Shown piece after piece: positions 1-8,502 of a DNA stretch of 64,000 bases. Both the position numbers and the translations under genes were made by a program. The stretch is taken from the NCBI GenBank assembly GCA_028823995.1, contig JAPPFD010000032.1, positions 124,001-188,000 of the forward strand. The letters are read 5' to 3'. The notes beneath the pieces are model-generated. The model did not search any database. It was not told the origin of the DNA and saw nothing but the letters and a program-made list of their open reading frames with translations. Within the stretch, counting starts at the first letter, position 1. Every line of letters begins with the position of its first letter. The DNA is from a bacterium. Lineage in GTDB: Bacteria; Actinomycetota; Acidimicrobiia; Spongiisociales; ZC4RG35.

Positions 1-458
1 AGCACTAAGACGATCACCACGTTGAAGAAATCGTGCACTACCGCCGCCGCGAAGGCCCGCATGAACTCAGCCGATCGGCGGAGATGGGCGAGGGACACGA
101 GCGTGTTCGTCACCGTCGTTCCGATGTTGGCGCCCATCACCATAGGCACGGCAAATTCGAACCCCAGCACGCCGGAGGCCACGAGGCCGACTATCACCGA
201 CGTGCTGGCTGACGAGGACTGCACCAGCACGGTGCCGAGAATCCCGACGAAGAGCCCGGCGAGCGGGTTCCTGACCGTGGAGAAAAGGGTCTCCTGGACA
301 TCGGCTCCCAGGAGTTTGATGCCGGACTCCAGCGACGAGACGCCCACCAGGAACACATAGATCAGACCCAATACCAGTGCTGCTCTCGCGGCGGGAGGCA
401 TCCTGCCACTGTCGACCCTTTCCGGGACTGTCAGGTGTTCGACATCGTGATAGGGCAT
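1..458 (-). CDS. Na/Pi cotransporter family protein (5' part; gene runs off the left edge)
   Basis: Minus-strand reading from ATG at 458 gives MPYHDVEHLTVPERV...VLVQSSSASTSVIVGLVASGVLGFEFAVPMVMGANIGTTVTNTLVSLAHLRRSAEFMRAFAAAVVHDFFNVVIVL; the QSSSA-T and GANIGTTVTN motifs are typical of PNaS transporters. Not in the ORF track because it is open at the edge. Confidence 0.88.
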   Translation of the reverse strand, partial: MPYHDVEHLTVPERVDSGRMPPAARAALVLGLIYVFLVGVSSLESGIKLLGADVQETLFSTVRNPLAGLFVGILGTVLVQSSSASTSVIVGLVASGVLGFEFAVPMVMGANIGTTVTNTLVSLAHLRRSAEFMRAFAAAVVHDFFNVVIVLV

Positions 459-785
459 CCGCAGGTTATATAGTATTCGGTTTCCTCTCTTAGTCCCGCA
501 TCGGGCAGGCAGCGGTGGCAGAAGCCGCATTCGACGCGGCCGGCGGCAGAGGCCCTGGCTTCTCGGTCCAACGGACAATGAGGCTGCAGTGCCGATCGGT
601 CCCAAGGCGATCAGGGCTGTCCACTGACGACGCTTGTCCAGTTCGGAGAGGGTTTTCTATTGGTTACCAAGCCCCTTGTGCCCACGGTAACCGGACCCGA
701 TTACCGCCATGAAGACTAAAGCTCTTCTAGCCTTCCCAACAAGCAGTGGTTCATCTTGCCAGACGCCTCCCCCTGACCGCTTTCG

Positions 786-2663
786 ATGCATAGACATCCG
801 GATTCGGGGAGCCGTAGGGGTCCGGTGGTGGCGGCTGTGGCCGGTGGGGTGGTCGTACTCGTGGTGGCGGTTCTGTGGTTCGGCTCCCGGGATGGCGAAT
901 CGGATCCGTCTGCCGCTCCTTCGGTGGAGGAGGTCGCGTCTGTCGAGGCGGCTCCAGGCACCGCGGCCACGACGCTTCCCTCCACACCCACCCGCACTAC
1001 CAATGCCCGTTCTCAGGAGAGCAGCGGTGATGATGGTGGATCCCCTGTCTCCACTTCCGCTCCCGAGACCACCACTACCACCCTTCCGCCGAGAGTTTGC
1101 GATCCGGTCCTTGCCGGTCCTGATGCATCCGGTCCACCGGTGCTGGTGGATCTTTTGGGGGATGATCCGCCCGCGATTGCTGTTGCCATTTCCCAGCGAC
1201 TACACACCTGCGCGGACGATGTGGTGGTAGCCCATCCCTCCCGCCTCGATTCCGCGGCGATCGCCGCCCAGTTGGCGGCCCGTTTTTCCTCGCCCTTGCT
1301 CTTCTTCCTCCCGTCATTTCAAGCGGCCTTGGTGGAAGAACTGGGCCGGCTGGCGCCGAGGCGGATCTGGCTGATGGACGGAATACCGAATTCGCTCCGG
1401 ACCGCTGGCGCTGAGATCATCCGCATGCCGGCGGAACCCGAGGAACTGATCGATTGGATCTCTTCACATGATCGTTCGGTGGTGACCGGCGCTTCTCCGG
1501 TAGCCGGCAATCTCGCCCTGCACTCTTTGGTGCTGACCGGAGATCGGTTGGGCATTTTGCTGGCTCCCCGCATGCGGCCTTCTAACGAGCCCTCTCCGGT
1601 GTCGGATCTGGTCATGGGAGGCGGGGGCTGGGATGCAGGGGCTTCCCGCCTATGGCTGGTCGATCCTGCGCGGCCCGCTGCCGGATTGGCGGTGGCCGCC
1701 GCGGCTTCCTCTCTGGGGGAGACGGCTCTCTACTGGAACCCCGAGGAGACGGTCGGGTGGGCCGATGCCGGGTCAGCGCTGGAAGAACACGCAATGGGGG
1801 CATCGGAGGTGTGGGCCGTGGGTGCCATGCCTGATTCGGATCGGTGGTGGCTGGAGGTAAACCTCTCGGGTCCCGAACTCCCCGGCGGGGGGAGGACCAT
1901 GTTCCCCGACCGGCGGCTGGTGGCCTTCTACGGCGCCACGCACACCGGGGTGCTGGGCGTGCTGGGGGAGCAGGGTCCCGCCGAGGGCCTGGAACGCATG
2001 GCTCCCTACCTCGAGGAGTACGCGGCCGACGGGGTGCAGACCATCCCCACGTTCGAGATGATCGCCACCCTGGCCACCGCCCGGGCGGGACGCGACGGCG
2101 ACTATTCGGGAGAGATCTCCGTGGAAGACATGATGCCCTGGGTCGAGTTCGCCGCCCAGGAGGGCGTCTACGTGGTGCTGGACCTCCAGCCGGGACGGAC
2201 CGATTTCCTGACCCAGGCCAAGTACTACGAGGAACTCCTGGTCCTGCCCCATGTGGGGCTGGCGCTCGACCCCGAATGGCGACTGAAGCCGGACCAAGTG
2301 CACCTGCGCCAGATAGGGTCGGTGGAGGCGGCCGAGGTCAACGCGGTGGCCGAGTGGCTTGCGGCGTTGGTGAGAAGGGAGCGGCTACCCCAGAAGCTCC
2401 TGATGGTCCACCAGTTCCGTTTCACGATGATCCGGGACCGGGAGACGATCGCCACCCCGCCTGAGTTGGCGGTGGTGATCCACATGGACGGCCAGGGCCC
2501 CCTCGCCACCAAGTACGAGACTTGGGGAGCCCTTACGGCGGGCACCGACGAGCAGGGCTGGCACTGGGGATGGAAGAACTTCTTCGATGAGGACTCTCCT
2601 CTGGCCACCCCCGAACAGGTTCTGGAACTGAGCCCCCTCGTGGTCTTCGTCAGCTACCAGTAG
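786..2663 (+). CDS. Secreted or membrane-anchored hypothetical protein: N-terminal TM, Thr/Pro linker, possible cell-wall-binding-like region, C-terminal extracellular domain
   Basis: TM segment GPVVAAVAGGVVVLVVAVLWFG, linker APETTTTTLPPRVCDP, then two globular regions. Confidence 0.75.
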   Translation: MHRHPDSGSRRGPVVAAVAGGVVVLVVAVLWFGSRDGESDPSAAPSVEEVASVEAAPGTAATTLPSTPTRTTNARSQESSGDDGGSPVSTSAPETTTTTLPPRVCDPVLAGPDASGPPVLVDLLGDDPPAIAVAISQRLHTCADDVVVAHPSRLDSAAIAAQLAARFSSPLLFFLPSFQAALVEELGRLAPRRIWLMDGIPNSLRTAGAEIIRMPAEPEELIDWISSHDRSVVTGASPVAGNLALHSLVLTGDRLGILLAPRMRPSNEPSPVSDLVMGGGGWDAGASRLWLVDPARPAAGLAVAAAASSLGETALYWNPEETVGWADAGSALEEHAMGASEVWAVGAMPDSDRWWLEVNLSGPELPGGGRTMFPDRRLVAFYGATHTGVLGVLGEQGPAEGLERMAPYLEEYAADGVQTIPTFEMIATLATARAGRDGDYSGEISVEDMMPWVEFAAQEGVYVVLDLQPGRTDFLTQAKYYEELLVLPHVGLALDPEWRLKPDQVHLRQIGSVEAAEVNAVAEWLAALVRRERLPQKLLMVHQFRFTMIRDRETIATPPELAVVIHMDGQGPLATKYETWGALTAGTDEQGWHWGWKNFFDEDSPLATPEQVLELSPLVVFVSYQ

Positions 2664-2681
2664 TAACCGGCTTCGCTGAGT

Positions 2682-3254
2682 TCAACGCCGGTGGTGGCGC
2701 ATGGCGAGCGTCCAGGAGACCAGTTCCCGGAGCAGCGCCTCCACCCTGTTGCGGATGCGGGGATCCTGCAGTTCGAGGTTCTCGTCGAACTTGTTCCAGA
2801 TCCCGCGGACCTGCACGGCCGGAGAGGGCAGTTCGAACACCCCGGTGTTGCGCAGCACGTCGCGCAGATGGGACTGGGAACGGTAAGAACCGAAGCCTCC
2901 GCCCCCTCCCATGAGCGCGGCGGTCTTTCCCGCCAGCGGCGAGTCCGGGCCTCGGGACGCCCAGTCGATGGCGTTCTTCAGCACCGCCGGCACCGATGAG
3001 TTGTACTCGGGGGTGGAGATCAACAGAGCGTCGGCCGCCGCCAGCTTCGCCCGGAATTCAGCCACCGGCTCAGGCATGCCGGCGTCTTCGACGTCGCCGT
3101 TGTAGAACGGGATGTCGGCCAGGGAGACCAACTCCAACTCGGCCCTCTCGGGGACCACCTCGGGGGCCAGCCTCAGCAGGGCGCTGTTGTACGAGCCCCG
3201 CCGCAGGCTTCCCGAGAAGCCGACGATCTTGATCCTCTCTGCCATTAGCTCCAA
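2682..3254 (-). CDS. NADPH-dependent FMN reductase family protein
   Basis: KIVGFSGSLRRGSYNSALLRLA and LLISTPEYNSSVPAVLKNAIDWASR flavodoxin-like motifs. Start may be the internal Met at 3245. Confidence 0.92.
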   Translation of the reverse strand: MELMAERIKIVGFSGSLRRGSYNSALLRLAPEVVPERAELELVSLADIPFYNGDVEDAGMPEPVAEFRAKLAAADALLISTPEYNSSVPAVLKNAIDWASRGPDSPLAGKTAALMGGGGGFGSYRSQSHLRDVLRNTGVFELPSPAVQVRGIWNKFDENLELQDPRIRNRVEALLRELVSWTLAMRHHRR

Positions 3255-3351
3255 ATTGTATCCGGTCCGCCTCCCTCTCTTATCGTTGAAAACCGCGGGT
3301 GTCCGAGGCCGTAATCTTTAACGGGATAGCCGGCCCGTAGGGGGAAAGCAG

Positions 3352-4335
3352 TTGATCGTATTGGATGGCCCGCCTCACAGTTGGCGCCTTCCCTCCTCCG
3401 TATCCGGTACGGCTGTAACCGTGGGGGTGTTCGACGGCGTCCATCGCGGTCACCGCCGCCTCCTCGAGGAGTTGGTGCGCAAGGCCTCCGTTGCAGGGTT
3501 GACGCCGGCGGTGGCCACCTTCGACCCGCATCCCCTGGAGGTGCTGGCCCCCGAGAAGGCCCCCAGGATGCTCACATCGATCCCTCATCGCCTCGAGATC
3601 CTGGATGGGATTGGCATCGGAGTGGTGGGGGTGATGCCGTTCTCGGAGGTACGGGAGATGGAGGCGGATGGCTTCGTAACCGAAGTGCTCCTGGGGCGGC
3701 TGAGGGCAAGCCTGGTGGTGGTGGGCGAGAACTTCCGGTTCGGGAAAGGCGGGAAGGGGTCGGCCGAGACCCTGCGCCGGGCCGGCTCGCGGCACGGTTT
3801 CGGTGTGGAGGTGGTGGGTCTTCTGGCCGCCGACGCTCGGTCGGATGCCTCCGGCGCTCCGATCAACTCCTCCCGGGTTCGCCGGTGCCTGGCGGAGGGG
3901 CTCACCGGAGAGGCGGCGGAACTCCTGGGGAGGCCTTTCGAGCTGCGCGGGACGGTGATCCATGGTGAGCAACGGGGCGCCAAGCTGGGGATACCCACGG
4001 CCAATCTGGAGATCCCATCGCGCATGTCGATGCCGGCCATGGGCATATACGCAGCCTGGGCCGAGGTGGAGGCAGAGCGCTATCCGGCGGCGGTCAACCT
4101 CGGGGTGCGCCCCACCTTCGGGGAGAACAGGCTCATGACCGAGGCGCACCTCCTCGACTTCTCCGGCGACCTGTACGGGAAACGGTTGAAGCTGGGATTC
4201 ATCGGGGACCGGATCAGGCCCGAGGTCAAGTTCGGGTCGGTGGACGAGCTGTTGGCGCAGGTGGACCGCGACATCGCGGAGGTTCATGTGCGGTTGGCCT
4301 CGGCGGCGCGGGAGCCGTCACCTTCATTGGAATAG
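3352..4335 (+). CDS. ribF: Bifunctional riboflavin kinase / FAD synthetase (TTG start)
   Basis: GVFDGVHRGHRRLLEELV, ATFDPHP, HGEQRGAKLGIPTANLE; located upstream of rpsO-pnp as in many Actinobacteria. Confidence 0.95.
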   Translation: MIVLDGPPHSWRLPSSVSGTAVTVGVFDGVHRGHRRLLEELVRKASVAGLTPAVATFDPHPLEVLAPEKAPRMLTSIPHRLEILDGIGIGVVGVMPFSEVREMEADGFVTEVLLGRLRASLVVVGENFRFGKGGKGSAETLRRAGSRHGFGVEVVGLLAADARSDASGAPINSSRVRRCLAEGLTGEAAELLGRPFELRGTVIHGEQRGAKLGIPTANLEIPSRMSMPAMGIYAAWAEVEAERYPAAVNLGVRPTFGENRLMTEAHLLDFSGDLYGKRLKLGFIGDRIRPEVKFGSVDELLAQVDRDIAEVHVRLASAAREPSPSLE

Positions 4336-4430
4336 GTTTGTCCCCGGCGGGGTGCTAGAATGGAAGGCGAGTTAATCGGGGCTCGTCCATTTTGACGCAT
4401 TAGCCCTGTTTTCACACGAAGGGATTCCCC

Positions 4431-4688
4431 TTGAGGACTACATCCGAGTTGGTTGCTGAATACGGCGCGCATGACACCGATACCGGTACTCCGGAGGTGC
4501 AGGTGGCCGTCTTGACCGAGCGGATCCGACACCTGACCGAGCACCTGAAGGTTCACGGCCACGACCATCACAGTCGTCGGGGCCTGCTGAAGATGGTGGG
4601 AAAGCGTCGTCGGCTGCTCAAGTACCTGCGAAACCAAGACGTGGAACGGTACCGCCGGCTCATTGCCTCACTGGGACTCCGGAGGTAA
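4431..4688 (+). CDS. rpsO: 30S ribosomal protein S15 (TTG start)
   Basis: [53 protein letters not shown] is the S15 signature. Confidence 0.97.
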   Translation: MRTTSELVAEYGAHDTDTGTPEVQVAVLTERIRHLTEHLKVHGHDHHSRRGLLKMVGKRRRLLKYLRNQDVERYRRLIASLGLRR

Positions 4689-4690
4689 CG

Positions 4691-4719
4691 CCCCTGCGTA
4701 CAAGAAGTACGCGCCGGGG
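4691..4719 (+). promoter_or_regulatory. rpsO-pnp intergenic hairpin
   Basis: CCCC T GCGTAC AAGAA GTACGC GCC GGGG: perfect 6-bp stem with a 5-nt loop, extended by CCCC/GGGG across an internal loop, between the rpsO stop and pnp start. Confidence 0.7.
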
Positions 4720-4745
4720 ACATCTAGACGTATTGAGGAGTAATC

Positions 4746-7340
4746 TTGTCTGAACGAATCGTTACCGGGATGGTGGGTGGAAAGGAAATCACCCTCAGCA
4801 CCGGCAAACTGGCCATTTCGGCCCACGGAGCAGTCGTGCTCCAACTTGGAGGGGTGGAGTTGCTGGTCGCAGCGACCGCCAACCAGGATATGCGGGAGGG
4901 AATCGACTTTTTCCCGCTCACCGTCGACCTCGAAGAACGCATGTACGCGGCCGGGCGCATCCCCGGATCTTTCTTCCGCCGGGAGGGAAGGCCCAGCGAG
5001 GGAGCCATCCTGGGTTGCAGGCTGATCGACCGGGCGCTCCGCCCGTCGTTCGCCGACAGCTTTCGCTGTGAGACCCAGGTGGTGGCCATGCCGCTCTCCA
5101 TCGACGGGGAGAACCCCTTCGACGTTCTCGCCCTGATCGGAGCATCAGCGGCGCTCACCGTCAGCCCCATCCCTCTCCAGGGACCAATCGGAGCGGCCCG
5201 CCTTGCCCTCGTCAAGGGCGAGTGGGTTGCTTTCCCCACCCACGAGGAGATCGCCGAGGGGGTGTTCGAGATAACCGTGGCCGGGCGGCGCAACGCCGAC
5301 GGTGAGATCGATGTGATGATGGTGGAAGCCGGCGCCACCCCCGGCGGCGTTCGCCTGGTGGCCGAGGGAGACGCACCCAGTGACGAGGCCGCCGTGGTGG
5401 AGGGACTGGCAAAGGCTAAGACGGTGATCTCAGAGAGCATCGACCTGCAGTTGGAGTTGGCTGAGATGGTGGACATCCCGACGGTCGACTGGCCGGCGGC
5501 GCCCGTCCTCTCACCCGAGGTGGTGGAGCAGGTGGAGAAGGCCGCCGGACCGGGCCTTTCGGACCTGGTCAGGATGGCCGACCGGCGCCAGCGCTCGGAT
5601 ACGGAGAGAAAGCTGCGGGAAGAGACGGTGGCCGCGGTGGCCGGCGACGATCCCGAGGCTGCGGCGGAGGCGAAGAAGGCTTTCAAGCAGGTCCTCAAGT
5701 CCACGATGCGAGACCGGGTGGTCAAAGAAGGCGTGCGTCTGGATGGCCGCTCACCCACCGACCTCCGCCCCCTGACCATCGAAGTGGGTACCGTGAAGCG
5801 GACCCACGGTTCGGGACTCTTCCAGCGCGGCGAGACGCAGGTGCTCAACATCGCCACCCTGGGCATGCTCAGAATGGAGCAGATGCTCGACGACCTGGGG
5901 ATCGAGGAGGGCAAGCGGTACATGCACCACTACAACTTCCCGCCGTTCTCCACCGGCGAGGCCGGTTTCATGCGCGGTCCCAAGCGTCGGGAGATCGGGC
6001 ACGGCGCCCTGGCGGAGAAGTCGCTCCTGCCGGTGGTCCCCACCCCCGAGGAGTTCCCCTACGCGCTCCGGCTGGTCTCCGAGGTCCTGTCATCCAACGG
6101 ATCGACCTCGATGGCCGCGGTGTGTTCCTCCACGCTGTCGCTGATGGACGCCGGCGTGCCCATCCTGGCCCCGGTGGCGGGAATCGCCATGGGGCTTATC
6201 CACCAGGACGGGGAGTACGTGACCCTCACCGACATCATCGGTGACGAGGACTTCATGGGCGACATGGACTTCAAGGTGGCCGGCACGGCGGAGATGATCA
6301 CCGCCCTCCAGTTGGACACCAAGATCGCAGGGCTCCCCACCGAGGTATTGAGCCAGGCGCTGTCCCAGGCGCGGGATGTCCGTCTCTTCATCCTGGAGGA
6401 GATGAACAAGGTGATCTCCGAGCCGCGTGCCGAACTCAAGGAGTGGACGCCGCGCATCGAGGCGATCGAGATACCCAAGGACAAGATCGGCGAGGTGATC
6501 GGCCCCAAGGGCAAGATGGTGAGAGAACTCGAGGAGGAGACGGGAGTCTCCATCGAGATCGAGGAGACCGAGGGCAAGGGGATCGTGCGGGTCGCATCGG
6601 CCGACGGTCCGGCCCTGCAGGCCGCGGTGGAGAAGATCAACCTGATCGCCTTCCCGCCCCAGCCCGAGGAGGGCAAGGAGTACGAGGGCGAGGTGGTCAA
6701 CATCACCACCTTCGGCGCCTTCGTCAACATCCTGCCCGGACGCGACGGCCTCCTGCACATCTCCAAGCTCGACGCCGACCGGCGGGTCAACCGGGTTGAG
6801 GACTACCTCTCCCAAGGCCAGAAGGTGAAGGTGGTCGTGGACGGGATGGACAGGGGCAGGGTCAGCCTGATCCTGGCCGAGCGCCTCGAAGGCCCGCCTC
6901 CCGGCCAGGAGAGTCCCCGGCGAGATGATCGCAGGGGTCCCCGGCGTGATGGTGATCGTCGGGGCGGCGGTGGTCGCGGTCCTCGCCGTGATGGTGATCG
7001 TCGGGGGAGCGGTGGTCGCGGTCCTCGCCGTGATGGTGATCGTCGGGGGAGCGGTGGACGCGGTCCTCGGCGTGACGGTGGTCGCGGTCCTCGGCGTGAC
7101 GGTGGTCGCGGTCCTCGGCGTGACGGCGACGGTAGGGGCGGCGGTGGTCGCGGTCCTCGGCGTGACGGCGACGGTAGGGGCGGCGGTGGTCGCGGTCCTC
7201 GCCGTGACGGCGACGGTCGCGGCGGCCGTTCGGACGGCAGGCGTCGTGACGGTCGCGGCCAGGGCGGTCCCCGCAGAGGCGGTGGCGGTGGCGGCCACCG
7301 GCGGCAGGCGCGCTCTTTCGGGGACCATCTCGACAACTAG
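4746..7340 (+). CDS. pnp: Polyribonucleotide nucleotidyltransferase with a long RG-rich C-terminal repeat tail (TTG start)
   Basis: RNase PH domains, KH domain (IPKDKIGEVIGPKGKMVRELEEETG), S1 domain (EGEVVNITTFGAFVNILPGRDGLLHISKL), then a GRGPRRDG repeat tail. Confidence 0.97.
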   Translation: MSERIVTGMVGGKEITLSTGKLAISAHGAVVLQLGGVELLVAATANQDMREGIDFFPLTVDLEERMYAAGRIPGSFFRREGRPSEGAILGCRLIDRALRPSFADSFRCETQVVAMPLSIDGENPFDVLALIGASAALTVSPIPLQGPIGAARLALVKGEWVAFPTHEEIAEGVFEITVAGRRNADGEIDVMMVEAGATPGGVRLVAEGDAPSDEAAVVEGLAKAKTVISESIDLQLELAEMVDIPTVDWPAAPVLSPEVVEQVEKAAGPGLSDLVRMADRRQRSDTERKLREETVAAVAGDDPEAAAEAKKAFKQVLKSTMRDRVVKEGVRLDGRSPTDLRPLTIEVGTVKRTHGSGLFQRGETQVLNIATLGMLRMEQMLDDLGIEEGKRYMHHYNFPPFSTGEAGFMRGPKRREIGHGALAEKSLLPVVPTPEEFPYALRLVSEVLSSNGSTSMAAVCSSTLSLMDAGVPILAPVAGIAMGLIHQDGEYVTLTDIIGDEDFMGDMDFKVAGTAEMITALQLDTKIAGLPTEVLSQALSQARDVRLFILEEMNKVISEPRAELKEWTPRIEAIEIPKDKIGEVIGPKGKMVRELEEETGVSIEIEETEGKGIVRVASADGPALQAAVEKINLIAFPPQPEEGKEYEGEVVNITTFGAFVNILPGRDGLLHISKLDADRRVNRVEDYLSQGQKVKVVVDGMDRGRVSLILAERLEGPPPGQESPRRDDRRGPRRDGDRRGGGGRGPRRDGDRRGSGGRGPRRDGDRRGSGGRGPRRDGGRGPRRDGGRGPRRDGDGRGGGGRGPRRDGDGRGGGGRGPRRDGDGRGGRSDGRRRDGRGQGGPRRGGGGGGHRRQARSFGDHLDN
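6925..7225 (+). repeat. In-frame tandem repeats encoding GRGPRRDGDRRGSG / GRGPRRDG units in the PNPase tail
   Basis: Repeated DNA blocks of the type ggtcgcggtcctcgccgtgatggtgatcgtcggggg and ggtcgcggtcctcggcgtgacggt. Confidence 0.85.
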
Positions 7341-7397
7341 GGCCAAGCCTCCGGAGGCCGACGCAGACTGACCGGTCAGGTCGTATTCTTACCCAAG

Positions 7398-8480
7398 ATG
7401 GAGTTTCTTCGTTCCGACCTGTCCGACATCGCCGTCTATAAACCGGGGCCGCCGCTGTCGGAGCTTGCGCGCCAGTTCGGGTTCGATCTCGATTCCCTGG
7501 TCCGGGTGGCCACCAACGAGAACCCCTATCAGCCGCTGGACGAAGTCCGGGAGGTGATGGCACAGGCGGTCTCGGGCGTGAACCGCTACCCCGACATCGA
7601 CGCCTACGGGCTGCGTTCGGCCCTCTCGGAGCACCTGGGGGTGGGTCTTGAGAACGTGTGGTGCGGAGCAGGATCGGGCGAGCTGATCCGGCTGATAGCT
7701 CTGGCGGTGGGAGGCCCCGGGCGCGAGGCGGTGTTCGGTTGGCCCTCCTTCGCCATGTACCCCCTGTGCACGCGTTATGCCATGATGACGCCGGTCGCCG
7801 TTCCGCTCACCGCCGAGCACGGCATGGATCCCGACGGCCTCCTCTCCGCGATCGGTCCCGACACGGTCCTCGTCTACATCTGCAATCCCAACAACCCCAG
7901 CGGGACCTACCTGGCCTCCGGCGACGTTCTCCGGTTGATGGAGGAGATTCCCGAGCGGGTGCTGGTGGTCATGGATGAGGCCTACCACGAGTACGCCACC
8001 GCCTCCGACTACCGGGGGACGGTCGGCGAGGCCGCCCAGCGGCCCAATGTGGTGACGCTTCGCACCTTCTCAAAGATCTACGGGATGGCCGCACTCCGGG
8101 TCGGCTATGCGGTGGGCAGCCGCGGGACCCTCCAGGAGTTGCGCAAGGTGCAGTCGCCCTTCACCGTTTCCTCGGTGGGACAGGCCGGGGCTGTGGAAGC
8201 GCTGCGTCACCAGGACCAGATCGCCGGGCGGGTTGCGGAGAACGCCCGGGAGCGGGACCGGATCCACCGCGGACTGGGCAACCTGGGGATTGCCCGGATC
8301 GAGAGTCAGACCAACTACATCTACTTCACGGTGGGATTGGACTCCCAGCAGACCGCCGAGGGCTTCCTGCGCCACGGGGTGCTTCTGCGGGCCTACCCGG
8401 GGGATTGGGCGAGGGTCTCGGTGGGAACGCCCGAGGAGAACGATCGGTTCCTGGCGGCGGCCGCCGAGATCGTCCGCTGA
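7398..8480 (+). CDS. hisC: Histidinol-phosphate aminotransferase
   Basis: ATNENPYQPLDEV, CNPNNPSGTYL, VVMDEAYHEY, RTFSKIYGMAALRVGYAV (PLP aminotransferase fold I). Confidence 0.9.
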   Translation: MEFLRSDLSDIAVYKPGPPLSELARQFGFDLDSLVRVATNENPYQPLDEVREVMAQAVSGVNRYPDIDAYGLRSALSEHLGVGLENVWCGAGSGELIRLIALAVGGPGREAVFGWPSFAMYPLCTRYAMMTPVAVPLTAEHGMDPDGLLSAIGPDTVLVYICNPNNPSGTYLASGDVLRLMEEIPERVLVVMDEAYHEYATASDYRGTVGEAAQRPNVVTLRTFSKIYGMAALRVGYAVGSRGTLQELRKVQSPFTVSSVGQAGAVEALRHQDQIAGRVAENARERDRIHRGLGNLGIARIESQTNYIYFTVGLDSQQTAEGFLRHGVLLRAYPGDWARVSVGTPEENDRFLAAAAEIVR

Positions 8481-8502
8481 ATCCGGCCCGGTCCGAGGCC
8501 GG

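Noticed and set aside
6090-7346. Antisense and shifted-frame ORFs over pnp, including the hydrophobic VVAVLAVMVIVGGA ORF at 6925-7371
   Set aside because: Repeats whose units are multiples of 3 keep every frame open; these are by-products of the PNPase tail repeat.
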